Shown in pieces: positions 48,590 through 59,194 of a stretch of DNA of 64,000 bases. The notes below the pieces were generated by a model. The model was given only the letters and a program-made list of their open reading frames with translations. It made no database searches and was not told the DNA's origin. Location of the stretch: positions 1 to 64,000 of the forward strand of contig JALWNK010000058.1 of NCBI GenBank assembly GCA_026995935.1. The letters run 5' to 3'. A program made the translations under genes and the position numbers. This stretch comes from Deltaproteobacteria bacterium (GTDB lineage Bacteria > Desulfobacterota > Dissulfuribacteria > Dissulfuribacterales > QOAL01). Position 1 is the first letter of the stretch, and each line of letters opens with the position of its first letter.

Positions 48590-51282
48590 TCAGGTACCTC
48601 TAAAATGTATCGCACTATATCAGGGTCTTCAGAAGGCCCGCTTTTAAAGCCGAATTTTTCAGCAAGTCTGTTCATGGGTTTGTTTTCCTTCAGCACTTCC
48701 ATCCATACCCTTTTTAGGCCCCTTTCCCTGGCCACTTTCAGGGTCTTCTCCATGAGTACCTTTCCTATGCCAAGACCCTGCCAGGGATCCCCAACCACGA
48801 CTGCAAGCTCTGCGTTTTCTCCGTCTGGCATAATGGTAAGCCTGCAAACGCCAACTATTCTCTCCTGTCCTTTTGTTTCTATAACCGCCACCAGGGCAAT
48901 TTCCCTATCATAATCCACCTGACAGTATCTGGCCAATTCATCATGGGTGAGGCTTTTCTTTAGCTGGAAGAACCTGTTAATGATTGTTTGCTCGGAAAAG
49001 GTGGAAAAAAGCTCTGCCATTAGGGGCTCGTCCTCTGGTTTTATGGGACGGATTATGCAGGAGGTCCCGTCTTTAAGGGTAACCCTTTCTATGTACTTGC
49101 ATGGGTACGGGCATATGACCAGGTGGTCGGGGCAGGTATTTTCGTCCGTATCCTTGATGCCTTGGAGGACCTCCTCTTCCATGACGATCCTGCCATCCAG
49201 GCTCACTGCCCTTTCCTTGTCAAGGAAGAAGGAGTTGACTTCTATCTCTTTGATAAATGGAAAGTCTGCAACAAGTATTGAAAAGCGCACAAGGGTCTTT
49301 TCGAGATTTTCCATCATTTGCAGGTTGTCTGGGTCCTCAAAAAGGTATCTGCATATCCTTGTCTCCTTCATGAGCCGCCTTGCAACTGCCTGATTGAGTG
49401 GGGGAAGCCCCACTGCATAATCCTTCTCTGCCTCAAGAAGCTGGCCGCCAAGGCCAAAGACCATGACAGCGCCAAAGGTCGGGTCCTTGTGTCCACTAAT
49501 GGCGAACTCAAAGCCCATTCCAAGGATCATGGGTTCAACGGTGCAGCCGTGAAAGGTGGCCCCGGGCCTATAATTTTTAAGGCCCTCTTTCAGCTCCTGA
49601 AACGCGCTCTCCACTTGGTCTTCAAGCACGTGCAGTCTCACCCCGCCCGCCTTGCTCTTGTTGGGTATGTCCGGGGATTCTATCTTCAGTGCCACAGGAA
49701 ACCCAATCCTCTTTGCTACCTTCAGGGCCTCCTTGGGGGTCCTTGCAAGGACTATGGGTGTCGTCTCAATGCCGTATGCCTCCAGCACCTGCTTGGTCTC
49801 CCTTTCAAGGAGAAAGAGTCTCCCCTCCTCGGCCGCAGAGCGGAAAATGGCCAGGGCCTTTTCCTTGTCCGGATGAAAATCCACCAGGATGTTTGAAGGG
49901 GTATGAGAGAGAAGCTGCCTGTTGGCCTCGTATTCGTACATGTAAAGAAAGCTCTTTACCGCCTGCTCCGGGGCAACGAATGTGGGTATGTTGTTTTCGT
50001 TGAGGAGCCTTCTTGCCTCATCCATCTGTCCGCTTCCCATCCAGCAGGCAAGAATGGTCTTGTAGGGGTGTTTTTTTGACAGCGCTGAGAGCTCCCGTGC
50101 CGTTTCCATCGGCTCCGTAAGGGGCTGGGGAGTTAATATTACGAGTACACCGTCAGCAGTATCATCCTGGAGGAGGGCCTTGATCACCCTTGAAAATCTT
50201 TGTGCAGATGCGTCTGACAGGCAGTCAACCGGGTTGGAAATAGGGACAGAGGCAGGCACTGCCGCCTTGATCTCTTGGATGGTCTCCGGTTCAAGGCCGG
50301 CAAGGTGACCCCCCTTTTTTATAAGTAAGTCTATTGCAAGGATTGCTGGCCCTCCGGCATTTGTGGCGATTGCCAGGTGATTGCCCCTGGGGGTCGGCTG
50401 TTTCGAAAGGGCCTCGGAGGTGTTGAAAAGCTCAAGAACGTCCTCCACTCTTACCATGCCTGCCCTTTTGAAGACCGCATCGTAAACCGTGTCTTCACCG
50501 GCAAGGGCGCCCATTCTGCTGAAAGAGACCAGTCTTGACTGTTCAAACCTTCCGCCCTTTATTGCCACTATTGGTTTTGTTCTTGTAAATGACCGGCACG
50601 CACTCATAAACCTGCGGCCGTTTTTTATGGATTCCAGGTAGACAATAATTCCCCTTGTTTCTGTATCCAGGGCCAGAAAGTCTATAATGTCTGAAAAATC
50701 CACATCTACCTGTCCGCCAAGTGAGACAAAGGTGCTAAGCCCCACGTTTTTTGATGCTGCATAGTCCAGGATAGAGGCCGCCAGGGTAGAACTCTGGGAC
50801 AGAAATGCGATCCTGCCCCTTGGAGGCGCCTTAAGGCTGATGCTCAGGTTCAGATTTTTGCCTGGCCTGATGATTCCCAGGGAGTTTGGGCCTACGCACC
50901 TTATGTGGTATTTGAAACAGATCCTCTGAATGGCCGATATGAGCCCTTGACTGTTCTTGGCCCTGTGTCTGAAATCCATGGAAAATACCACAGCAGCAGG
51001 AATTCCAGCCCTTCCGCACCTTTCAAGGATATTGGGAACCGTTTCTGGAGGACCTGCAATAAGTGCCAGGTCCGGCCTTTTCTTAATGGCCTTAAGGCTT
51101 CTGTGGGCAGGAATGCCGCATACTGCCTCCCTTTCCCCGTCTATTGGGTAGATTGGGCCGCTAAATCCATGGGAAATGATGTTTTGAAAGAGCCTGGCTT
51201 CAAATCGCTGGTTAATCTTAGAATTTGAAAATACTGCGATCCTTTCAGGTGCAAGGAGGCAGGACAGACCCGTTATACCCAT
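48568..51282 (-). CDS. Pat-type protein lysine acetyltransferase: NDP-forming acyl-CoA synthetase-like domain fused to GNAT
   Basis: A 904-aa protein. Residues 1-450 are like the alpha part of NDP-forming acyl-CoA synthetase (IAFLSQSSTLAASILDYAA), and residues about 480-720 like the ATP-grasp part. A GNAT domain occupies the C-terminal 160 residues (VGDPWQGLGIGKVLMEKTLK; AEKFGFK). The expected phospho-His in S-H-T-G-A-L-A-G is Arg256 in SFSRMGALAG, so synthetase activity is probably lost, as in enterobacterial Pat. It probably acetylates metabolic enzymes and responds to acetyl-CoA. AAGGAGG precedes ATG 51282. It heads the AcuC-AcuB-bioD-cobJ unit. Confidence 0.9.
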   Translation of the reverse strand: MGITGLSCLLAPERIAVFSNSKINQRFEARLFQNIISHGFSGPIYPIDGEREAVCGIPAHRSLKAIKKRPDLALIAGPPETVPNILERCGRAGIPAAVVFSMDFRHRAKNSQGLISAIQRICFKYHIRCVGPNSLGIIRPGKNLNLSISLKAPPRGRIAFLSQSSTLAASILDYAASKNVGLSTFVSLGGQVDVDFSDIIDFLALDTETRGIIVYLESIKNGRRFMSACRSFTRTKPIVAIKGGRFEQSRLVSFSRMGALAGEDTVYDAVFKRAGMVRVEDVLELFNTSEALSKQPTPRGNHLAIATNAGGPAILAIDLLIKKGGHLAGLEPETIQEIKAAVPASVPISNPVDCLSDASAQRFSRVIKALLQDDTADGVLVILTPQPLTEPMETARELSALSKKHPYKTILACWMGSGQMDEARRLLNENNIPTFVAPEQAVKSFLYMYEYEANRQLLSHTPSNILVDFHPDKEKALAIFRSAAEEGRLFLLERETKQVLEAYGIETTPIVLARTPKEALKVAKRIGFPVALKIESPDIPNKSKAGGVRLHVLEDQVESAFQELKEGLKNYRPGATFHGCTVEPMILGMGFEFAISGHKDPTFGAVMVFGLGGQLLEAEKDYAVGLPPLNQAVARRLMKETRICRYLFEDPDNLQMMENLEKTLVRFSILVADFPFIKEIEVNSFFLDKERAVSLDGRIVMEEEVLQGIKDTDENTCPDHLVICPYPCKYIERVTLKDGTSCIIRPIKPEDEPLMAELFSTFSEQTIINRFFQLKKSLTHDELARYCQVDYDREIALVAVIETKGQERIVGVCRLTIMPDGENAELAVVVGDPWQGLGIGKVLMEKTLKVARERGLKRVWMEVLKENKPMNRLAEKFGFKSGPSEDPDIVRYILEVPEWQNSSR

Positions 51283-51397
51283 TTAGGTTCCCTCCTTTAT
51301 CTTTGGGCTTATGCCCAGCTTATCATGCAGAAACTGGTCTATAAAGGAAATGGCAAGTGGTTGAGCAAGTCAAAATCTGTCTTATTTTATTCTTTCT

Positions 51398-54300
51398 ATG
51401 AAAAGGCTGTTAATAAGAGGGGCAAGTCAAAACAACCTGAAAGATATCGACCTTGAGATAGAGGAGGGGACAATCTGCGCAGTCTGTGGCCCTTCAGGGT
51501 CTGGAAAGTCCTCCCTCGTCTTTGATACCATCTATTCAGAGTCGCAAAGACGCTTCATAGAGACCTTTTCTCCCTATGCAAGGCAGTTTCTCGAAAGGCT
51601 TTCAGGCGCAAGGGCAAAGGCCATCAAGAACCTTCCTGCATCCATTGGCATAGGCAGGTCAAATCCTGTAAAAAATTCCCGCTCAACCGTTGCCACCCTT
51701 TCTGAAATAAGCTTTTCGGCAAGGATGCTCTTTTTCAAAAAGGCTGATCCCTACTGCACAAGATGCCAGGTGCCTCTTAGAGCAAGTAGCTGGCAGGATG
51801 TCTATTCGTTTTTGAAAAAAGGGGCAGAATCTGGCCTAAGGCGCGGATATATCTGCATAAGGAGCGATGCAGGCAGGCTTTTTGATCTTCAAAAGGAGGG
51901 CTACAGGCGAATTCTTTTAAAAGGCAGGGTCATAGACCTTTCAGAAGACGAAGTGTCTTCCATGCCTGAATACCAAGGCAGCAGCGGTTTTCATATCATT
52001 GTTGAAAGGCTTGCCCTCAATTCCTTTTCTGAAGGACGGATCAAGGAGGCAGTGGAGACCGCCTTTGGCCTTGAAGACACCATCTATGTATTTCTTGAAG
52101 AAAAAGGTGAAGGGGAGAAGACCTGCGAATTTCATAAAAGGCCTCTCTGCTCAAAGTGCACAAGGGAAAAGGCACCACCAAGCATGCTTCTTTTTTCCTT
52201 CAACTCACCCGAAGGGGCCTGCCCAGAGTGTAGCGGATTTGGAAGGGTAATGGACATAGACTGGGACCTTGTCATACCAGATAAAACCAAATCCCTTTCC
52301 GAAGGGGCCATAAGGCCCCTTGAAAACTGGGTTGATGAAAAAGAATTTCTGTTTTCATGCTGCAAGGAGTGGGGAGTAGATGTAAAAAGGCCGTGGAAAG
52401 AGCTTTCAAGTCAGGAAAGGGATGCCATTCTCTTCGGAAAAGACGACTGGTACGGCATAAAAGAGATTTTCAACTACCTCGAATCAAAACGGTATAAGGC
52501 CCATATCAGGATACTTCTTTCAAGGTACAGGGCCTACAACCAGTGCCCATCCTGCAAGGGCACCCGTTTTAACAATGAGGCCCTTTCCTACAGGCTTGGC
52601 GGGCTTGATATCGGAGGCCTTTACAGGCTCAGCGTTGAAAGGGCACTTGATTGGTGTAAGGGGTTTGGGGAAGGTCTTAGCCTGGATCGGGCTTCATCAA
52701 GCCTCCTTGAGGACCTTACAAGGAGGCTCCTTCTCATAAAAGAGGCGGGTCTTGGCTACCTTACCCTGGACAGACAGTCACGCACCCTTTCTGGTGGTGA
52801 GCTGTCCCGGCTTTGTCTTGCAAAGGGCGTCTCCGTCAGCCTTTCAGAGACCCTTTACTGCCTTGATGAACCCTCATCTGGACTTCATCCCCAGGACGTT
52901 CATGGCGTGGCAAAGGTCTTAAAGGGCCTTAAGGAGGCGGGAAACACCGTTCTTATGACGGAAAACGACCCAGTTATGGCATCATCTGCAGATAGGGTCA
53001 TTCGCATGGGGCCTGGTTCCGGAAAGGATGGAGGAAGGATTGTCGGCGAGGACCTTCCATTAGATCCTAGTCTTGAAACTGTCCTGGAAGATCAAAAGGG
53101 CAGGCAGGAGAAGGAGCCGGCCCGCAGCCTTCGTTTCCTTGAGACAAGGCGTGCAAGCCAGAATAATCTAAGGTCCATAACGTGTCGTATTCCCATTGGT
53201 ATGCTTACCTGCGTCTGCGGGGTGTCTGGTTCTGGAAAATCAACCCTTGTGGAGGAGTGCCTTTACAGGGGCCTTTTGAGAAAGGCGGGAAAGGCAGCCC
53301 CCACTCCAGGAAAATTTGAAGACATTAGTCTTCCCGAGCCCTTCGATCAGGTGGTCTTTGTGGACCAGGAACCCCCTTCAAGGACCCCAAGGGGATGCCC
53401 TGGAACCTATCTCAAGATACTTGATCCCATAAGAAAGCTCTTTGCAAAGACTAAGGAGGCGGAAGCCCTTGGGCTTGGCTCTGGCTTCTTCTCATTAAAT
53501 GTTGACGGAGGCAGGTGCCCCCACTGCAAGGGACAGGGCCATGAGATGCTGGACATGCAGTTTCTTCCAGATGTAATGGTTAAGTGTCCAGAGTGTGGAG
53601 GAAAGAGGTTTTCCAAAAGGGCCCTGGAGATAGAATTTAAGGGTAGAAACATAAGCGACCTGCTCCAGATGACCCTTTTTGAGGTGGCAGATTTCTTTAA
53701 AGGGCAAAAGGCAGTTCTAAAAGGTATTATGCCAGCCCTTGATCTTGGCCTTGGCCACCTTCTCCTGGGCCAGCCCCTTAATACACTTTCTGCAGGGGAT
53801 TCCCAGAGGCTAAAGATTGCAAGGTATCTTGGCACCCCAAAGGGCAGGAACCTTTTCATACTCGATGAGCCAACCAGGGGGCTTTACCATACGGAGGTCA
53901 AAGGCCTCATCCGAGAGCTCAAGAGGCTTTGCCAGCAAGGAAATACGGTCATTGTGGTGGAGCATGACCTTTCAACCATCCTTTTGAGCGACTGGGTGAT
54001 AGAGCTTGGACCTGGAGGCGGTGAAAGAGGCGGAAGGCTCCTTTATGAAGGAAGGCCAGAAGGTATCCTTGAAAAGGATACGTCCACAGCCAGGGCCGTT
54101 AGGGCCATCAAGAAGAAAGGGGGCAATTTAGGAGGGCAAAAGCACTTTAAAAGGGAAAAGGGGGAGGAAGGTCCAGAAAACGTTATTGAAATAAGTGGGG
54201 CAAGGCACCACAATCTCAAGGACCTAAGTGTCAAAATTCCAAGAAACAGGCTCGTTGTGGTAACCGGCGTTTCAGGCTCTGGTAAGTCCTCCCTGGCCTT

Positions 54301-56641
54301 TGACCTTATCTATAAAGAGGCCCAGAGGCGCTATCTTGAAAGCCTTCCATCCTACATGAAGCAGTTTGTAAGGCTCTATGAAAGGCCAGACGTGGATGCC
54401 ATAAGGGGCCTTAGCCCCTCGGTTGCCATTGAGCAGCGCGCATGCAAGGGCGGAGCCATGTCCACTGTTGCAACCCTTTCTGAAACTGCCCACTACATGA
54501 GGCTTCTATATGCACACTGTTCACGCCCTGTTTGTCCTGAGTGTAAAGGAAAGATGGTCCAGGTGAGTATCCAAGAAGTTGAAAGGGCCGTTTCCAGGCT
54601 CCTAGAAAAGACACACATTTACGTTGGCGCACCTCGTATTCGTCACAGAAAGGGTTGGCACCAGCAGGAGATTGAGCGCGGTTTCGTGAAAGGTGCAGAT
54701 CTGGTGCTGGTGGACGAAAGGATAGTGGAAAGGGGGGAGACAGTCAGGCTTTCACGCTACAAGGAACACAGCATATCCTGGCTGTGGGGGCCCTTTAAAA
54801 AGGAACAAGAAGGTCTAAAGGGCCTTTCCTCTATTCTTGAGACGGCCCTAAAGGCGGGAGGCGGCACCATTTTCTGCCTGCTTCCGGATAAAGGCCGCAA
54901 GTGGTTCAGCACAAGCCATTTTTGCCCAAGGTGCAAGATCTCTGTTGAAGAGCCTGATCCCCTTCTTTTTTCCTTCCATACCGAGACTGGAAGGTGCCCT
55001 GAATGCCTCGGAAAGGGAGAAAGGGAAAACGGCGCTACCTGTGCGTTGTGCAAGGGCACAAGGCTTTCTAAAAGGGCCCTTTACTGGCAGATAGACGGAG
55101 TTGATATTGCCTCCTTTTTTAGATTCGAGATAGATGAGGCCATCTCTCTTATAAAAAGCTGGCAGAAGAAAAGGGGGCTTTTCGGAAAAAGGAGCAAGCT
55201 TTTTAAGATGCTTACGGGACATGTGCTAAAAAGGCTTGAGCTTATGTCTGAACTTGGCCTTGGCTACCTTGGCCTTGATAGATCAGGGGCAAGCCTTTCA
55301 GGAGGAGAGGCCCAGAGGATCGCCCTTTCTTCCCAGAGTGCATCGAATCTTACCGGCATAACAATTGTCCTTGATGAGCCCACCATTGGCCTTCATCCCT
55401 CTGACAACAGCAGGCTTGTTGCGGCCCTTAGGGATATTGCCAGAAAGGGTAACAGCGTCATCGTTGTTGAACATGACGAGGAGACAATCCTTGCAGCTGA
55501 TTTTGTGGTGGATCTTGGCCCTGGAGGCGGAAGAGAAGGGGGTGAGGTGGTCTACTGTGGAGGTGTTAGGGGCCTTCTGAAACATCCGTCTTCGCGTACT
55601 GCAAAGGGTCTAAGAAACAGAAAGATAACTGTAGAAAAGAGCAAAAGGCTTATGCCTGAGACCCGATTTCTGAGGCTTTCAGGGGCAAAAAGACATAATC
55701 TTTTGTCTGTGAATGTACGGATTCCCATTGGTGCCGTAACTGTGGTTACAGGGGTTTCCGGCTCAGGAAAGACCAGCCTTGAAGAGGCCCTCTACCTGGC
55801 GCTTACCGGAGATACTTCGTGCGCTCAAAGCCTTGAGGGAAGTGAAGAATTAAAGGGGGTCCACCGCATAGACCACAGCCCCATAGGCAGGACCCCGAGA
55901 TCGTGTCCTGCAACCTTCATTGGTATATTTTCCCAGATCCGTCACCTTTTTTCCCGCACCCCTGCGGCACGGATACGTGGCTTTGGACCCTCGCACTTTT
56001 CCTTTAACACAAGGGAAGGCGCATGTCCTCACTGCGGTGGTCAGGGCCAGTTGAGGCAAAGGCTTGGCATACTTCCTGACGTTTATATCACCTGCCCAAG
56101 CTGTCAGGGCAAGAGATTTAAAAGCGATGTCCTTTCAGTAACCTGGAAGTCTCGGGACATTAGCCAAGTGCTGGATATGACAGTCTCAGAGGCGCTTGAG
56201 TTTTTCAGGGCCATTCCCCAGATAAGAAAGGGCCTCAAGGTTCTGGACGACCTTGGACTCGGATACCTGCGCCTTGGTCAGCCAAGCCCAACCTTTTCAG
56301 GGGGAGAGGCCCAGAGACTAAAGATTGCAAAGGAGCTTTCAAGGGTACAGAATCAGGCCAGGCTTTATCTTCTTGACGAGCCCAGTGTGGGGCTTCACAT
56401 GGATGATGTAAGGCGGCTTTCAGATTGCCTTTCAAGGCTTTCTGACCTTGGAAACACCGTGCTCATGGTGGAGCACAACCAGGCCCTTATTGCAGGATCA
56501 GACTGGATAATCGACCTTGGGCCAGGTGGTGGAAAATATGGAGGAAAGGTGATTTTTGAAGGACCTTTATACGCCTTTTTGAGGTCTGACACCCCCTCAA
56601 AGACGCTTAAGTGGCTGAAGCCGGTTGTTGATGTGGCGTAA
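51398..56641 (+). CDS. uvrA: Double-length excinuclease subunit UvrA (tandem UvrA-UvrA fusion)
   Basis: A 1747-aa DNA damage recognition ATPase of nucleotide excision repair, where UvrA is normally about 940 aa. It contains two complete UvrA copies joined by a linker near residues 905-930. Four Walker A motifs are visible: [10 protein letters not shown] (31), [10 protein letters not shown] (about 608), [10 protein letters not shown] (about 957) and [10 protein letters not shown] (about 1452). Signature motifs are [27 protein letters not shown] and FSGGEAQRL; the second is degenerate. Zinc-finger pairs are [19 protein letters not shown] and [19 protein letters not shown]. It would act as an intramolecular dimer. 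No ribosome site precedes ATG 51398. uvrB and uvrC are not in the window. Confidence 0.95.
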   Translation: MKRLLIRGASQNNLKDIDLEIEEGTICAVCGPSGSGKSSLVFDTIYSESQRRFIETFSPYARQFLERLSGARAKAIKNLPASIGIGRSNPVKNSRSTVATLSEISFSARMLFFKKADPYCTRCQVPLRASSWQDVYSFLKKGAESGLRRGYICIRSDAGRLFDLQKEGYRRILLKGRVIDLSEDEVSSMPEYQGSSGFHIIVERLALNSFSEGRIKEAVETAFGLEDTIYVFLEEKGEGEKTCEFHKRPLCSKCTREKAPPSMLLFSFNSPEGACPECSGFGRVMDIDWDLVIPDKTKSLSEGAIRPLENWVDEKEFLFSCCKEWGVDVKRPWKELSSQERDAILFGKDDWYGIKEIFNYLESKRYKAHIRILLSRYRAYNQCPSCKGTRFNNEALSYRLGGLDIGGLYRLSVERALDWCKGFGEGLSLDRASSSLLEDLTRRLLLIKEAGLGYLTLDRQSRTLSGGELSRLCLAKGVSVSLSETLYCLDEPSSGLHPQDVHGVAKVLKGLKEAGNTVLMTENDPVMASSADRVIRMGPGSGKDGGRIVGEDLPLDPSLETVLEDQKGRQEKEPARSLRFLETRRASQNNLRSITCRIPIGMLTCVCGVSGSGKSTLVEECLYRGLLRKAGKAAPTPGKFEDISLPEPFDQVVFVDQEPPSRTPRGCPGTYLKILDPIRKLFAKTKEAEALGLGSGFFSLNVDGGRCPHCKGQGHEMLDMQFLPDVMVKCPECGGKRFSKRALEIEFKGRNISDLLQMTLFEVADFFKGQKAVLKGIMPALDLGLGHLLLGQPLNTLSAGDSQRLKIARYLGTPKGRNLFILDEPTRGLYHTEVKGLIRELKRLCQQGNTVIVVEHDLSTILLSDWVIELGPGGGERGGRLLYEGRPEGILEKDTSTARAVRAIKKKGGNLGGQKHFKREKGEEGPENVIEISGARHHNLKDLSVKIPRNRLVVVTGVSGSGKSSLAFDLIYKEAQRRYLESLPSYMKQFVRLYERPDVDAIRGLSPSVAIEQRACKGGAMSTVATLSETAHYMRLLYAHCSRPVCPECKGKMVQVSIQEVERAVSRLLEKTHIYVGAPRIRHRKGWHQQEIERGFVKGADLVLVDERIVERGETVRLSRYKEHSISWLWGPFKKEQEGLKGLSSILETALKAGGGTIFCLLPDKGRKWFSTSHFCPRCKISVEEPDPLLFSFHTETGRCPECLGKGERENGATCALCKGTRLSKRALYWQIDGVDIASFFRFEIDEAISLIKSWQKKRGLFGKRSKLFKMLTGHVLKRLELMSELGLGYLGLDRSGASLSGGEAQRIALSSQSASNLTGITIVLDEPTIGLHPSDNSRLVAALRDIARKGNSVIVVEHDEETILAADFVVDLGPGGGREGGEVVYCGGVRGLLKHPSSRTAKGLRNRKITVEKSKRLMPETRFLRLSGAKRHNLLSVNVRIPIGAVTVVTGVSGSGKTSLEEALYLALTGDTSCAQSLEGSEELKGVHRIDHSPIGRTPRSCPATFIGIFSQIRHLFSRTPAARIRGFGPSHFSFNTREGACPHCGGQGQLRQRLGILPDVYITCPSCQGKRFKSDVLSVTWKSRDISQVLDMTVSEALEFFRAIPQIRKGLKVLDDLGLGYLRLGQPSPTFSGGEAQRLKIAKELSRVQNQARLYLLDEPSVGLHMDDVRRLSDCLSRLSDLGNTVLMVEHNQALIAGSDWIIDLGPGGGKYGGKVIFEGPLYAFLRSDTPSKTLKWLKPVVDVA

Positions 56642-56721
56642 CCATATTTCTATGGCAGTTTTTGACACCATATAGGGGAGTGCTTAGGGTATTTTTACCA
56701 AGTCCACGGGAGGTGCTAGAG

Positions 56722-57216
56722 ATGGCTGAGAAAAAATCACGGATCCTTAAAAAGGAATGGAAGAGTTTTCTTAAGGATTTCAACAGAATGAACCAGTACA
56801 GGACCGCCGTGGTCCAGATTGGAGAGGACTACATAGTTGGAGAACCCGGCATGCCCCTTCTTGGCATTGACTACGATGAAAGGGGGAGAAGGGTAGAGAT
56901 ATTTTTGGGAACAACCGATCCAGACAATCTTGTTCACCTGGCCCATGCAGTGGAAGTGCCAAGGGCCATCTACCTCATAAGGGACGAAGAGGCGGTAAAT
57001 CCCGTGGTTGGCCTTCAGATACAGGGCGCCCCAGGAACTGGTATGACGAGGATTCGCTTTATAGATGCTGCCTGTGAGGAAGGCCGCCAGAAATGGGTTG
57101 CAGCAGTGGCACATACGTTGTATGAACGCAGGGGCATGGAGCCTGGAGCAGACCAGGAGGACTGGTTCAAGGCCGAAGAGATTATAGAGGCGGTGTGCGA
57201 AAACTACAGGAAATAG
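56722..57216 (+). CDS. DUF5335/DUF2934-like protein
   Basis: A 164-aa soluble protein. The N-terminal 110 residues resemble DUF5335 (TAVVQIGEDYIVGEPGMPLL, then GIDYDERGRRVEIFLGT). The C-terminal 45 residues (AAVAHTLYERRGMEPGADQE then DWFKAEEII) match the DUF2934 pattern. I chose ATG 56722 (GGAGG nine bases upstream) over the upstream ATG 56662. It lies between uvrA and a YcaO gene on the same strand. It has no signal peptide. The family calls are from memory of the patterns; the function is unknown. Confidence 0.7.
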   Translation: MAEKKSRILKKEWKSFLKDFNRMNQYRTAVVQIGEDYIVGEPGMPLLGIDYDERGRRVEIFLGTTDPDNLVHLAHAVEVPRAIYLIRDEEAVNPVVGLQIQGAPGTGMTRIRFIDAACEEGRQKWVAAVAHTLYERRGMEPGADQEDWFKAEEIIEAVCENYRK

Positions 57217-57251
57217 CCCTGATTTTTTGCCTGATACTTTTTTGAGATTAT

Positions 57252-59006
57252 ATGAGGTTAGGCGATTCTTTCAAAGAATCGGGTCTTTCCTTTGATAAGG
57301 TGAGGACCCCGGAGGAGACCCTTGAGTGGGCTATGGAAAGGTTTTCATCCCTTGGAAGGCCTGTACTCGAGGAAGTAAAGCGCGTAGACAAGGGAAGGCT
57401 TGGTATCCCGGTCTTTGTTAGCAAATACCACCCTGAGGCAAGTGTCGTAACTGGCACAAAAAAGCAGATGGGCAAGGGGGTTACCGAGGCCCAGGCCAAG
57501 GCAAGCGCTGTCATGGAGATTGCCGAAAGGTACAGTCTCTTCAGGTTTGTTGAGGACAGTGACTTTTATATTGCCCCTTTCTCTGGGGTGGATGGCAACA
57601 GGTTTTCGTTTGAACACCTTCTTAAGGCGGTCCATTTCAAGGGGGACCTTACCCAAGAAGAAAAGGGTTTTCTCAAAGGCTTTCCCCAGGGCTGGATAAG
57701 GGGGCTTCGTCTTCCAGAGGATTCAGAGTGTTTTGTACCCTTTTCATGGATGTGGCCCATCTTCGAATACAACGGGTCTGCTGCGGGAAACAGCCTTGAG
57801 GAGGCGTCAGTCCAGGCAATCTGCGAGGTGGTTGAGCGCCACGTCTGCTCGGTTATAAGCTACAATTTCATAAAGACTCCTACCATTGATCTTGATTCCG
57901 TAGAGGACGATCAGCTCAAGAAACTGATTGAGAGATTCAGATCAAGGGGCATCAACCTGGTTCTAAAGGATTTTTCCCTTGGCCTTGGCATTCCAACGGT
58001 GGGGGCCCTGGCCTGGGATCCGTCCACATATCCGGAAAGAAGCGAGATAGTCTACACTGCCGGAACATCCACAAGCCCGGAAAGGGCAGCGGTCAGGGCC
58101 ATTACCGAGGTTGCGCAGCTGGCTGGGGATTTTGATACAGAGGGAAGATATCTTGAAAGTGGCCTTCCAAAGTTTGCCACCCTTGAAGAGGCAGGCTATG
58201 TGCTCAATTCGGATGAGGTGAGAAGGCTAAGTGAACTTCCCGACTGCTCGTCGCGCAACTTCAGGCAGGAAGTGGAGCTTCTGGTCAGGGCCCTAGAAAG
58301 TGCAGGGCTTCCTGTCTATCTGGCAGACGTTACGGAAAGGGAACTTGGAATCCCTGTGGTTTATGCCATGATTCCAGGCAGTCACTTCCGTGACCGCACC
58401 CTCAACCTTGATCTTGCCTTTCACATGGCTCGCATTGCTGCAACAGGAGGCATCCTGGATCTCTTTGAGGCAATAGATGTTTTGGAAGGGCTTGGAAACG
58501 TATACCCTGACAGATTTGATATTTCCTTTTACATGGGCCACCTGCTTGAATCCACAGGGGATTTAGAGGGGGCAGTAGAAAGATACCAGCAGGCACTTTC
58601 CCTTTCGCCGCCTGAAACAGAACTTCCAAGCCTCTACTGTAACCTTGGCAACTGTTTTCGCCAGCTTGGAAGGCTCGATGATGCTGTGGAACAGCTTGAG
58701 AAGGCAAAAAAACTCAATCCGGGCCTTAAGGAGATACACAACATTCTTGGTACCTGCCTTTATCAGATGGGAAGGTATGCAGAGGCCATCGAGTGCTTCG
58801 AACAGGCAATCTCCATTGATCCAGGTTCTGCCATAGATTATGCCAACATAGGGAGTAACCTCAGAAGGCTTGGGATAATCCCTGCTGCCATTAAGTGGTA
58901 CAGGATGGCACTTGAACTCGATCCAACAATTGACTGGGCAAGGCAGCACCTTTTTGAGCTTGAATCCCACTTACAAGGCGTGGATGAATCTATTGTGAAA
59001 AAATGA
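57252..59006 (+). CDS. YcaO-domain protein with C-terminal TPR repeats
   Basis: A 584-aa cytosolic protein. YcaO enzymes use ATP to activate amide backbones (azoline or thioamide formation) or assist sulfur chemistry. The YcaO domain (about 1-400) has the three ATP-binding helices as MEIAER (88-93), CEVVER (191-196) and TEVAQ (285-289), where the last is a Q variant. Residues about 425-575 are four TPR repeats (GNCFRQLGRLDDAVEQLEKA; GTCLYQMGRYAEAIECFEQA). It lacks a RiPP-type Pro-rich C-terminus and no precursor peptide is visible beside it. It is directly upstream of dsrC and near miaB, so a sulfur-transfer role is plausible (inference). The stop codon is the first half of an operator-like palindrome. 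Confidence 0.85.
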   Translation: MRLGDSFKESGLSFDKVRTPEETLEWAMERFSSLGRPVLEEVKRVDKGRLGIPVFVSKYHPEASVVTGTKKQMGKGVTEAQAKASAVMEIAERYSLFRFVEDSDFYIAPFSGVDGNRFSFEHLLKAVHFKGDLTQEEKGFLKGFPQGWIRGLRLPEDSECFVPFSWMWPIFEYNGSAAGNSLEEASVQAICEVVERHVCSVISYNFIKTPTIDLDSVEDDQLKKLIERFRSRGINLVLKDFSLGLGIPTVGALAWDPSTYPERSEIVYTAGTSTSPERAAVRAITEVAQLAGDFDTEGRYLESGLPKFATLEEAGYVLNSDEVRRLSELPDCSSRNFRQEVELLVRALESAGLPVYLADVTERELGIPVVYAMIPGSHFRDRTLNLDLAFHMARIAATGGILDLFEAIDVLEGLGNVYPDRFDISFYMGHLLESTGDLEGAVERYQQALSLSPPETELPSLYCNLGNCFRQLGRLDDAVEQLEKAKKLNPGLKEIHNILGTCLYQMGRYAEAIECFEQAISIDPGSAIDYANIGSNLRRLGIIPAAIKWYRMALELDPTIDWARQHLFELESHLQGVDESIVKK

Positions 59007-59017
59007 ATAGCTATTCA
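59004..59017. promoter_or_regulatory. Operator-like palindrome TGAAT-N4-ATTCA (site 4)
   Basis: TGAATAGCTATTCA, a 14-base fully perfect palindrome overlapping the stop codon of the YcaO gene. It is about 178 bases upstream of dsrC, in the gap between the two genes. Confidence 0.5.
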
Positions 59018-59112
59018 AAAAAGCGTTGCTGCCCATTTCACATGCCTGTTAAGCTATTATAAATATTAATTTTTTCTCTTTTTCTCAATCTTGAAAAAAT
59101 TTTAACGAGCCT

Positions 59113-59141
59113 TGACAAAGATATTTGGTTATAGTAATAAA
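59113..59141 (+). promoter_or_regulatory. Candidate promoter of dsrC
   Basis: TTGACA at 59113-59118 with a 17-base spacer to TAATAA (59136-59141) in an AT-rich stretch. The -35 is perfect, the -10 is weak. It would start the dsrC transcript about 50 bases before its ATG. Confidence 0.5.
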
Positions 59142-59194
59142 CGGTCTCGATATGCCATAATGGACATAAGAGAATAATCCAAAAGGAGGGCAAT

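Noticed and set aside
52000-53000. A CRISPR array or phage element near uvrA
   Set aside because: No regularly spaced repeats, cas genes, integrase or att-like repeats were visible anywhere in the window.
57252-59006. A RiPP cluster built around the YcaO gene
   Set aside because: No short precursor peptide, protease or exporter is adjacent, and the YcaO is fused to TPRs beside dsrC.
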